From: Photorhabdus laumondii subsp. laumondii | GTDB taxonomy: Bacteria > Pseudomonadota > Gammaproteobacteria > Enterobacterales > Enterobacteriaceae | Assembly (NCBI RefSeq): GCF_003343245.1 | Contig: NZ_CP024901.1 | Span: forward strand, 1,488,001 to 1,552,000 | DNA length: 64,000 bases | Direction of reading: 5' to 3' | Shown here: positions 51,495-58,912 of the stretch, one piece after another | Layout of the letters: the number at the start of each line of letters is the position of its first letter | Position numbering within the stretch: the first letter of the stretch is position 1 | Made by a program: the position numbers and the translations under genes | The notes under the pieces: model-generated | Databases searched by the model: none | Told to the model about the DNA's origin: nothing | The model's input: the letters and a program-made list of their open reading frames with translations, nothing else

Positions 51495-52187
51495 ATTTAA
51501 GTAAGTGTAGGTTTTATAGATTGTATTTAAAAACAGATAATGTTTTCACCGGGATAGATGTTATTAGCAATATCCCGGTGGTATATATATATTAATTTCA
51601 TCTCAATTATTGAATTTTTTATTCAGTTAAACTTTGATCATTTAATGATTCTCTATAATAGAAAAACAAATCACAATTGGTAGTTTATTTTTTTAAATAT
51701 TATCATTGGTAAATAATTTTATATCTATTTTAGTTAGAAAGTATTTGTATTAATCGATCTGTTTTCTAGTATTTTCTTATAGTGTTAATCTTTCGTTTTT
51801 GTATTATTTCTATTTTTATATCAATGAGGTGTATAACTTCTATCTCGTTATTTTTTAATGTGTTCTCTGTCATGTTTTACAAAAAATCCTTTTTTCACTA
51901 TTGATAATTTGTGGTGCGAAAAATAATCTTTATAGATGTCGATTAGATGATTTTAATTTTCTTTCTTAATGTAATGTTTTTTATTTTGTAAATCTATTTA
52001 CATTTTTGGCAGTAATTTTATGGTTACATATGGCGTAAAGATTGGCATTTTTTTTCCAAAACGAGAAAGCGATTAAATTCAACGTCATCATGCCGTCTAT
52101 TGTCTTCTCATGGCTCGTTGTTGCTGCTCTTAGTGCCTATGAGCAGTGGCTTACCTTACATAACTTTTGTGTTTGAAAGAGGTAATA
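51495..52187. other. AT-rich spacer between the cupin and chitobiase genes
   Basis: About 690 bases. It contains one strong hairpin after the cupin gene, then extremely T-rich DNA with no supported gene. The chitobiase promoter is expected near its right end but was not identified. Confidence 0.5.
51547..51580. terminator. Hairpin downstream of the cupin gene
   Basis: A 10-bp perfect stem CACCGGGATA/TATCCCGGTG with a 14-base loop. A T run does not follow, so it may stop transcription poorly or mark the mRNA 3' end after processing. Confidence 0.45.
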
Positions 52188-54863
52188 ATGAAGAAATTTA
52201 AATTGCATACATTAGCAGCACTGACTGCAACTGTTGGACTTATGGGTTCTGCATATGCTTCCCAAACAGCGCAGCAAGTGGTTGATGCACTGAGTCAATT
52301 AAAAGTTAATTATAAAGTTGTTGATAATCAGGCAGGAGATCACGGCGTTAACTGTGCGGTACTGGGGGCAGATTGGGCTAAATGTAATCGAGTGGATATT
52401 ACTTTAACCAATGGTAATCAGGCGATTGACTCTATTGACTGGGCGATTTATTTCCACAGTATTCGTCAGGTCCTGAGCGTGGATAATGAACAGTTTAAAA
52501 TCACGCGTATTACGGGCGATTTACATAGACTGGAGCCAACCGAAAAATTCACCGGTATTAAAGCTAATGAGCAGGTAAAACTGCCGTTTATTGGAGAATA
52601 CTGGCAGATTTACAGCACTGATTTTCTACCTCGCTGGTATGCAACGTCGGGTGATGCGAAGCCTAAAGTGCTTGTTAGTACGGATACAGAAGATCTAAGT
52701 CAATTCTTATCTGCTTTCACCGATGATCAGTGGAAACGCACACAGACAGATAACAATATTTTGATGACGCCTGAAAATCGTTATATGAAGAATTTGCAGG
52801 TCAAAAAGGTTGGATCAGAGAAGTTGCGTGGGCAAATTATCCCGACACCAAAAGAGGTTCAGATTTTTCCCGAGGATGCTGATTTATCTGGCGGGGTGAG
52901 ACTGGAATTGGGTGGTTTAAATGACGAGGCAGTTATTCTTGTCAGAAAACGTTTTACTGATCAAGGCATTAAATTAGAGGATAGTGGTTATTCAGTTGCG
53001 ACCCAGATTATCTCTTCAGAGTTTCCTGGCGATTGGCAGGTTAAAGGGGCTTACCGTCTGAATGTGACCCAGAATGGGGCACAAATTGTTGCTTTTGACC
53101 AATCTGGGGTGTTTTACGGTCTTCAATCTCTGTTGTCATTAATTCCTGTTGATGGCGATAGGAAGATTGCTACTTTGACGGCAAAAGATGCGCCCCGCTT
53201 TGAATATCGTGGTGCACTCCTTGATGTAGGGCGTAATTTCCACAGTAAACAGGCTGTTCTGCGTTTGCTTGACCAAATGGCAAGTTACAAACTGAATAAA
53301 CTCCATATTCATCTGTCTGATGATGAAGGTTGGCGTTTGGAAATTCCTGGATTACCTGAGTTGACGGAAGTTGGCAGCCAGCGGTGTCATGATTTAAGTG
53401 AAACTCAATGTTTATTACCACAATTGGGTTCAGGCCCCGATAACAACAACATGGGGAGCGGATATTTCAGCCGTCAAGATTACATTGATATTCTGAAATA
53501 TGCTAAAGCTCGTTATATCGACGTTATTCCTGAAATTGATATGCCAGCCCATGCTCGTGCCGCGGTTGTTTCTATGGAAGCCCGCTATAAAAAATTAATT
53601 GCTCAGGGGAATGTGAAAGGGGCGAGTGAATATCGTTTGCTCGATCCAACGGATACCACCAGAGCAACATCGGTTCAGCTCTATGATCGCCGCAGTTATT
53701 TGAACCCGTGTATGGATTCTTCAAAACGGTTTGTTGAGAAAGTCATAGGTGAAATTGCTGCTATGCATAAAGTAGCAGGTTCACCATTGGAGACTTGGCA
53801 TTTTGGGGGAGATGAAGCGAAGAATATCCGTTTGGGAGACGGATTCCAGGATAAAAATGGTCCTATCGTACCGGGTAAGGGCATCATTGATAAAAGTGCG
53901 GAAGATAAACCGTGGGCTAAGTCTCAGATTTGTCAGAAGTTGATAGAACAGGGTGTTGTGAAAGACATTGATCATCTTGCCAGCGACTTCGCAATTGAAG
54001 TGAGCAAAATTGTGAATGCTAATGGTATCGAGAGGATGCAGGCATGGCAGGATGGTTTAAAACATGCTAGCAGTGCTAAAGATTTTGCCACCAAACGCGT
54101 TGGGGTGAATTTTTGGGACACTCTCTACGATGGCGGCTTTGATTCAGTCAATGATTGGGCGAATAAGGGCTATGACGTGGTGATATCTAGCCCAGATTAT
54201 ATTTATCTGGATATGCCATATGAAGTTCATCCACAAGAACGTGGCTATTATTGGGCGGCTCGTTTTAACGATGAAGCTAAGATCTTTAGTTTTGCGCCCA
54301 ATAACATACCGCAAAATGCTGAAACTTCCGTTGACCGTGATGGTAATGCATTCAGTGCGAAAAGTGATAAACCGTGGCCGGGTGCCTATGGGCTTTCAGG
54401 TCAAGGATGGAGTGAAACGGTTCGGACTGATGAGCAGATGGAATATATGATTTATCCGCGCTTGTTGCCGCTAGCGGAACGGGCATGGCACCGGGCCGGT
54501 TGGGAGTTGGATTATATTCCGGGCCAGGTATATAAGCGTGGAGAAACGTATAAAGTCGATATAGATGCGCTTAATCGTGACTGGACCCGGTTCGCTAACC
54601 TGATAGGGCAACGTGAGCTTAGTAAACTGGATAAAGCGGGCATTGCTTACCGTCTACCGGTTCCGGGGGCTAAGGTAAAACGGGGTATTTTGCGGGCTAA
54701 TGTTGCTCTGCCTGGATTGGTAATCCAGTATTCGACGGATGGCGGTCATAACTGGGAAGTTTATAACAACCATAAACGCCCAAGAGTGAGAGGTGATGTG
54801 TTGATCCGTTCTGTCAGCCCGGACGGTAAACGTTACAGTCGAATTGATAATGTAAAGGCATGA
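52188..54863 (+). CDS. chb: Periplasmic/exported chitobiase (GH20 beta-N-acetylhexosaminidase)
   Basis: The 891-residue enzyme splits chitobiose to GlcNAc. It has a signal peptide (MKKFKLHTLAALTATVGLMG, cut after AYA), an N-terminal chitobiase carbohydrate-binding-like domain (about 25-175), a GH20b domain (about 210-335), the GH20 barrel (about 340-790) with catalytic Asp-Glu in WHFGGDEAKN, and a C-terminal immunoglobulin-like domain. Size and motifs follow Serratia chitobiase (about 885). The ATG at 52188 is chosen for AGAGGT six bases upstream. Its product feeds NagE/NagBAC encoded 10 kb away; insect chitin is a plausible source if this is Photorhabdus. Confidence 0.92.
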   Translation: MKKFKLHTLAALTATVGLMGSAYASQTAQQVVDALSQLKVNYKVVDNQAGDHGVNCAVLGADWAKCNRVDITLTNGNQAIDSIDWAIYFHSIRQVLSVDNEQFKITRITGDLHRLEPTEKFTGIKANEQVKLPFIGEYWQIYSTDFLPRWYATSGDAKPKVLVSTDTEDLSQFLSAFTDDQWKRTQTDNNILMTPENRYMKNLQVKKVGSEKLRGQIIPTPKEVQIFPEDADLSGGVRLELGGLNDEAVILVRKRFTDQGIKLEDSGYSVATQIISSEFPGDWQVKGAYRLNVTQNGAQIVAFDQSGVFYGLQSLLSLIPVDGDRKIATLTAKDAPRFEYRGALLDVGRNFHSKQAVLRLLDQMASYKLNKLHIHLSDDEGWRLEIPGLPELTEVGSQRCHDLSETQCLLPQLGSGPDNNNMGSGYFSRQDYIDILKYAKARYIDVIPEIDMPAHARAAVVSMEARYKKLIAQGNVKGASEYRLLDPTDTTRATSVQLYDRRSYLNPCMDSSKRFVEKVIGEIAAMHKVAGSPLETWHFGGDEAKNIRLGDGFQDKNGPIVPGKGIIDKSAEDKPWAKSQICQKLIEQGVVKDIDHLASDFAIEVSKIVNANGIERMQAWQDGLKHASSAKDFATKRVGVNFWDTLYDGGFDSVNDWANKGYDVVISSPDYIYLDMPYEVHPQERGYYWAARFNDEAKIFSFAPNNIPQNAETSVDRDGNAFSAKSDKPWPGAYGLSGQGWSETVRTDEQMEYMIYPRLLPLAERAWHRAGWELDYIPGQVYKRGETYKVDIDALNRDWTRFANLIGQRELSKLDKAGIAYRLPVPGAKVKRGILRANVALPGLVIQYSTDGGHNWEVYNNHKRPRVRGDVLIRSVSPDGKRYSRIDNVKA

Positions 54864-54878
54864 TAATGTTGTAGCAAG

Positions 54879-54898
54879 AGGGGAACCCTGGCGGGTTC
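54879..54898. repeat. Palindromic repeat, copy A
   Basis: GGAACCC-TGGC-GGGTTCC hairpin just after the chitobiase stop, with the outer arms slightly degraded. An almost identical hairpin occurs at 55761-55784. It may act as the chb terminator or be a small mobile palindrome. Confidence 0.75.
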
Positions 54899-54902
54899 CT
54901 CA

Positions 54903-55028
54903 ATGAGACTAATTTCTGAAAAACCTCGCCATTTCAAACATTACGTTGAGGTGATTGGTAACAAGTTGTGTCTCGATATCGAGTTGCCCGACAGGCTCGT
55001 ACTACAGATTCAGAGGAAAAATGGGTAA
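54903..55028 (+). CDS. Unrecognised 41-residue ORF
   Basis: An ATG frame of 41 codons (MRLISEKPRHFKHYVEVIGN, then KLCLDIELPDRLVLQIQRKN and a final G) with protein-like composition but no clear ribosome site. It starts inside the edge of the palindromic repeat. It may be a real small protein or the remnant of a larger gene. No family recognised. Confidence 0.25.
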   Translation: MRLISEKPRHFKHYVEVIGNKLCLDIELPDRLVLQIQRKNG

Positions 55029-55137
55029 ATTGGATAAACTACAGTTATATTTATGATGTTAGTTATGTAAAAATTTTTCAATAGATGAAATTCAATTACC
55101 TCTTCATGTATTGAGCGAAAGTTGATTATAGACATTC

Positions 55138-55171
55138 ATTGAATTACATTTGCATTACAATGTAATTCAAT
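55138..55171. promoter_or_regulatory. Antitoxin operator: 13-bp inverted repeat
   Basis: Perfect arms ATTGAATTACATT and AATGTAATTCAAT are separated by 8 bases and end 12 bases before the antitoxin start codon. This is the expected autoregulatory site for a RelB/DinJ-type ribbon-helix-helix antitoxin. Confidence 0.75.
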
Positions 55172-55183
55172 GGGAGATCTTAT

Positions 55184-55447
55184 ATGGCTACAAACCAATT
55201 AGTACAAACCCGTATTGATGGAGAGATTAAGACAGAGGCAGCTGCTGTTCTGGCTGCTATGGGTTTGACTGTATCAGATGCTGTTCGCATGATGTTAACG
55301 CGGGTAGCAAGAGAAAAAGTGTTACCTTTTGAACCGTTAGTACCAAATGAGACAACAATAGCTGCAATGAAAGAAGCTCGCAAAGGTTGCGGTAAATCAT
55401 TCTCCACTGTAAAAGATTTAATGGCTGATCTTAATGCGGACGATTGA
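55184..55447 (+). CDS. dinJ: RelB/DinJ-family antitoxin
   Basis: The 87-residue antitoxin has an N-terminal ribbon-helix-helix (QLVQTRIDGEIKTEAAAVLA; GLTVSDAVRMMLTRVAREK), and its C-terminal half should wrap the toxin. It represses its own operon and neutralises the YafQ-type toxin, whose gene overlaps by 14 bases. GGGAG lies about 8 bases upstream of the ATG. Family call is firm; DinJ versus another RelB subgroup rests on the partner. Confidence 0.88.
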   Translation: MATNQLVQTRIDGEIKTEAAAVLAAMGLTVSDAVRMMLTRVAREKVLPFEPLVPNETTIAAMKEARKGCGKSFSTVKDLMADLNADD

Positions 55448-55715
55448 CTACGCAAGCCAATTCAAGCGAGATTACAAGAGAGAAAAGAAAGGTCGGCATC
55501 GTGAAGTTCTTGATGACGTACTGATGCTGATGATTGAATTATTAGCTTCTGATAGTTTGCTAGAGCCGAAATATTGCGATCATGCTCTTTCTGGTGATTG
55601 GAAGGATTTTCGAGATTGTCATATCAAGCCTGACTTGATACTGATTTATCAGAAACCCGATGCGGACACATTGTGCCTTGTCCGTCTTGGCTCTCACTCA
55701 GAGCTTGGCTTATAG
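55434..55715 (+). CDS. yafQ: YafQ-family mRNA interferase toxin
   Basis: The 93-residue RelE-superfamily ribonuclease appears to be of the YafQ type. It has YASQFKRDYKREKKGRH, then HALSGDWKDFRDCHIKPDLI and LILIYQ, and ends LVRLGSHSELG. Conserved histidines (HALSG, DCHI, GSHSELG) and the aspartate of KPDL match the catalytic set of E. coli YafQ. It overlaps the antitoxin gene by 14 bases. Such toxins cut ribosome-bound mRNA. Located between chb and fur, a site that carries chiPQ in E. coli. Confidence 0.88.
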   Translation: MRTIDYASQFKRDYKREKKGRHREVLDDVLMLMIELLASDSLLEPKYCDHALSGDWKDFRDCHIKPDLILIYQKPDADTLCLVRLGSHSELGL

Positions 55716-55760
55716 CTCATTTTTGACAGGCCCGAATCAACCTGAAAATATAGCCCCTTT

Positions 55761-55784
55761 AGGGGAACCCTGGCGGGTTCCCCT
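55761..55784. repeat. Palindromic repeat, copy B, between yafQ and fur
   Basis: A 10-bp stem AGGGGAACCC-TGGC-GGGTTCCCCT, 45 bases after yafQ and 29 before the fur stop. It could serve as a bidirectional terminator for the converging genes. It is the intact form of copy A at 54879. Confidence 0.8.
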
Positions 55785-55813
55785 CTCTAGGTGGATAAAA
55801 ACTCAGGAGTGAA

Positions 55814-56260
55814 TTACTTCTCGTCATGTGCACTACTATCTTCGCGGCAATTACCGGCAGAGCAGTGACCATATAAATAAAGACTGTGGTTTGAAAGTTT
55901 AATCCCATAACGCTCAGCAATGTTCTTCTGGCGTCTTTCGATATATTTGTCACTGAATTCAATGACTCTACCACAGTCCAGGCAGATTAAATGGTCGTGG
56001 TGGTGTTGTTGAGTGAGTTCAAAAACCGATTTGCCACCCTCAAAGTTATGACGGGTGACAATACCGGCATCATCAAACTGATTCAACACGCGGTAGACAG
56101 TAGCAAGTCCAATCTCTTCACCGTTATCAATCAGTTTCTTGTAGAGATCTTCCGCACTGACATGGTGGTATTCAGGCTCCTGTAACACTTCCAATATTTT
56201 CAGACGAGGAAGTGTAACTTTAAGTCCAGCATCTTTTAATGCCTTATTGTTGTCGGTCAT
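55814..56260 (-). CDS. fur: Ferric uptake regulator Fur
   Basis: The 148-residue iron-sensing repressor (E. coli 148) has an N-terminal winged helix (ALKDAGLKVTLPRLKILEVL; LATVYRVLNQFDDAGIV), metal-site histidines in PEYHHVSAED and QQHHHDHLICLDCGRVIEF, and a C-terminal CSAGNC zinc pair with a His/Asp tail. It follows fldA with 365 bases between, as in E. coli. It represses iron-uptake genes when Fe(II) is bound. Confidence 0.98.
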   Translation of the reverse strand: MTDNNKALKDAGLKVTLPRLKILEVLQEPEYHHVSAEDLYKKLIDNGEEIGLATVYRVLNQFDDAGIVTRHNFEGGKSVFELTQQHHHDHLICLDCGRVIEFSDKYIERRQKNIAERYGIKLSNHSLYLYGHCSAGNCREDSSAHDEK

Positions 56261-56625
56261 GCGGATTCAGTCCTGTTACTCAGTAAAGTGAACTTAGTGA
56301 TACTGCAAAAAGTACCAGTTAGTTATCAGATTATGATTATAGGCATGGCTAATGAAAATGAAAACCACGTTAACCTTAACTTTCATTACACATTTTGCCA
56401 GAATAATCGTTTATAAAACGCAGGAATAACCTTACTATTTATCATGTTTAGGCTATTTTTTGCCATTCTTGGTAATAAAAAGCGGATTTAAGCCGTGTTT
56501 TGACAAAAGTAATAGCCTTTGAATGCGATCCCACAGGGTGAGTGAAGCGAGTCACTTCTCACCTACCGTGGGTTCACTATTGATAAGAAATGGCCTGCAC
56601 CAATTACGCTTACTGGGATAGGCCG
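56261..56625. other. Intergenic region between fldA and fur
   Basis: About 365 bases. The part next to fur is AT-rich and contains ATTATGATTATAGG-like sequence, which only partly resembles a Fur box; autoregulation is plausible but not shown. The part next to fldA holds a GC-rich interrupted hairpin (56530-56572). No Uof-like leader frame could be supported. Confidence 0.45.
56530..56572. repeat. Interrupted hairpin downstream of fldA
   Basis: CCCAC-AG-GGTGAG pairs with CTCACC-TACC-GTGGG around a loop that is itself partly dyadic (TGAAGCGAGTCACTT). No T run follows. It may mark the fldA transcript end or be a repetitive palindromic unit. Confidence 0.5.
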
Positions 56626-57156
56626 CTATCCTGCAAGAATTTCTGACAAACTCAGCTCTTCGTAGATCTGTTTAGTCCAGGCATTAACACGCTCTTCTGT
56701 TAATTCTGGTTGGCGGTCTTCATCAATAGCAAGCCCAATAAAGTGGCTATCATCAGCCAGACCTTTTGATTCTTCGAAGTGATAGCCCTCGGTTGGCCAA
56801 TGACCAACAATAATGGCACCGCGGGGTTCAATAATGTCACGGATGGTTCCCATAGCATCGCAGAAATATTCCGCGTAATCTTCCTGATCACCACAACCAA
56901 AAAGAGCGACCAACTTCCCTTCAAAATCGATCTCTTCCAGAGTAGGGAAGAAATCATCCCAGTCACACTGTGCTTCACCGTAGTACCAGGTGGGGATGCC
57001 GAGCAATAGAATATCGAACTGTTCGATATCTTCTTTGCTGCTCTTGGCAATATCATGAACTTCTGCAATGTCGGAACCCAGAATTTTTTGGATCTTTTTG
57101 GCAATATTTTCCGTGTTGCCGGTATCGCTGCCAAAAAATATACCTATAATTGCCAT
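56626..57156 (-). CDS. fldA: Flavodoxin 1 FldA
   Basis: The 176-residue long-chain flavodoxin (E. coli 176) has the FMN phosphate loop [16 protein letters not shown], the isoalloxazine loops [18 protein letters not shown] and [18 protein letters not shown]. It donates electrons to radical SAM and other enzymes, plausibly including LipA and MiaB in this window. An RBS AAGAGG lies upstream. It is in the conserved ybfE-fldA-fur order. Confidence 0.97.
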   Translation of the reverse strand: MAIIGIFFGSDTGNTENIAKKIQKILGSDIAEVHDIAKSSKEDIEQFDILLLGIPTWYYGEAQCDWDDFFPTLEEIDFEGKLVALFGCGDQEDYAEYFCDAMGTIRDIIEPRGAIIVGHWPTEGYHFEESKGLADDSHFIGLAIDEDRQPELTEERVNAWTKQIYEELSLSEILAG

Positions 57157-57330
57157 AGGATAATATAACCTCTTGTTTTATTTGTGTATTTCTGTATGAG
57201 ATATACGTATAAAATGTTAAAAATCAGTAAAAAAGGTTCTGATTGTATTAATAAAAAAGCAAAATCCTATTCTGACTAAACAGTCAGGACAATTCTGTCA
57301 AATTTGTGTGATTTCGTGCCTTCAATGCTA

Positions 57331-57618
57331 TCAAGTCGTGGTGTTACTTTCTGCTAACTGGGCCAGCAAAATTTGCTCAATGAGTTCACTGCGGCTGATG
57401 TTGCGTTGCTGTGCAAGAAAGTTAAGTGCGTCTACTGCATCAGCATTTATTTTCAGCTCCACACGACGCAGACCACGCACCTTATCACGGCGAAGTTGGT
57501 TACGCTTGTTGACTCTGAGTTGTTCATCCCTGGAAAGTGGGTTGGTTTTTGGGCGCCCCGGTCTGCGTTCATTTGCGAACAAATCCAGAGTGGTGCGATC
57601 CATTTGTTCTTTTGCCAT
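57331..57618 (-). CDS. ybfE: YbfE, ribbon-helix-helix protein (LexA-regulated in E. coli)
   Basis: The 95-residue protein (E. coli about 97) has the family run MAKEQMDRTTLDLFANERRP, then GRPKTNPLSRDEQLRVNKRN, and a C-terminal CopG-like ribbon-helix-helix (RVELKINADAVDALNFLAQQ; NISRSELIEQILLAQL). The ATG at 57618 is chosen to match E. coli; the frame stays open to 57720 but the added residues have no match. I saw no LexA box (CTGT-N8-ACAG) upstream. It is the last conserved neighbour of fldA before synteny breaks. Confidence 0.92.
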   Translation of the reverse strand: MAKEQMDRTTLDLFANERRPGRPKTNPLSRDEQLRVNKRNQLRRDKVRGLRRVELKINADAVDALNFLAQQRNISRSELIEQILLAQLAESNTTT

Positions 57619-57756
57619 AAATTCAATTAGTAAAGGGCGTATACCATAAAATATAGCACGCCATGATACCCCAGCTTCTAGTGTATCGCTACTGCCTGAC
57701 AAAGATAAAAGCGGCGTCATTGCTTATCTGTAAAGGATTATGCTTGAGTTTCCGTT

Positions 57757-58725
57757 TTAGCGGTGTTGGTATTTTCTACGGTACTCTATTGGTGTTAACC
57801 CATTAAGTTTCTTGAATAACTCTCTGAAATAGCGAGTATCTTCATAACCAACTTCATGGCTGATTTCTTCTATGGTCTTATTCGATTTTTCTAACCGGCA
57901 TTTCGCCAGAGATAGTCGAATCTGTTGGATATATTGAATCGGTGTCTGGCCGGTTGCAGTCTTAAAGCGCCGCTTCATTTGCCTTTCACACAGATGAATT
58001 TTATCGGCCAAATTGCCAACCGATAATCTGTCTGATGGGGCAGAATGCATCCAGTCTTGTAGTTTGTGGATTAATGTATCTGAATGTTGGCGATAGGGTA
58101 CAAAACTTGCGAGAGTATGAGAGGGGAGGCCTTCCATATTACCAAATATGAGCTGACTACAGGTTTCCCTGGTATTTTGACCATATATCTGTTCAATAAT
58201 ATGCATCATGACATCGTTGTATTCATAGGTACCAGAAGTACAAAAAATATTGTTATCGCTGGTGACTTTTATTTCTGAATGTAACTGTACTTGCGGAAAC
58301 ATGTCCTTAAATAATTTGGTAAATAGCCAGTGTGTGGTGGCTTTGCGGTTATTGAGTAAATTAGCTTTAGCCAGTACAAAAGAGCCTGTACAAACGGAGA
58401 CGATAAGAACATTTTTTTCTTCCATCATCTGGAGCCAATCTAAGGTTTCTTGAGTACAAAGATCGAAATCGCAATAAGGGGCCCCAATTGAACCCACCAG
58501 GACAATATCTGTTTGTTTTATTTCTCCTATGAGTTTATTGGGTTTTAGCCGAACACCACCCATCCCGACAGCGTCCTGATTATCCTGTGTGACAATATTG
58601 ATTTCTGGCTCCGGCGCTCCGGCTAAACGAGCGGCAGTGGTTAAAATTTCTATTGGGCCAGTGATAGAAGTCAGAGATCCTCCTGAAAATACTAACACGC
58701 TTAAAGAAACTGGATTCCTGTCCAT
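57757..58725 (-). CDS. GlxA-family AraC-type regulator with DJ-1/PfpI domain
   Basis: The 322-residue regulator has an N-terminal DJ-1/PfpI-like amidotransferase fold (about 8-195), with the nucleophile-elbow cysteine in IVSVCTGSFVLAKANLL, then a C-terminal AraC double helix-turn-helix (about 220-318; LADKIHLCERQMKRRFKTAT and SHEVGYEDTRYFRELFKKLN). Relatives respond to small metabolites and often control adjacent catabolic or export genes. It lies 187 bases downstream of the RTX-type exporter on the same strand. Any control of that operon is inference. Confidence 0.85.
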   Translation of the reverse strand: MDRNPVSLSVLVFSGGSLTSITGPIEILTTAARLAGAPEPEINIVTQDNQDAVGMGGVRLKPNKLIGEIKQTDIVLVGSIGAPYCDFDLCTQETLDWLQMMEEKNVLIVSVCTGSFVLAKANLLNNRKATTHWLFTKLFKDMFPQVQLHSEIKVTSDNNIFCTSGTYEYNDVMMHIIEQIYGQNTRETCSQLIFGNMEGLPSHTLASFVPYRQHSDTLIHKLQDWMHSAPSDRLSVGNLADKIHLCERQMKRRFKTATGQTPIQYIQQIRLSLAKCRLEKSNKTIEEISHEVGYEDTRYFRELFKKLNGLTPIEYRRKYQHR

Positions 58726-58912
58726 AAGAATTCTCCAACTTAAAAATTAAGATGTATCAAGATATTTCATTATCTAACATCTTAATAACTTATTGTAACA
58801 ATTTGAATAATTTAATTACATTGAGTTATTTTTTTTGAACAAACAAGTAAAATAAAAAATAATTTCAGCCAAAACTTATTCCGTCTTTGTTAAGAATTGG
58901 CTGAATTGCCAT

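Larger units (their letters stand above)
54864..55183. other. Spacer between chitobiase and the toxin-antitoxin pair
   Basis: About 320 bases holding a palindromic repeat, a 41-codon frame and the antitoxin operator. Nothing else was recognised. Confidence 0.5.

Noticed and set aside
56281..56345. Fur box upstream of fur
   Set aside because: Only a partial match (ATTATGATTATA) to the 19-bp consensus; not strong enough to annotate.
57619..57720. LexA box before ybfE
   Set aside because: No CTGT-N8-ACAG pattern was found, although ybfE is LexA-regulated in E. coli.
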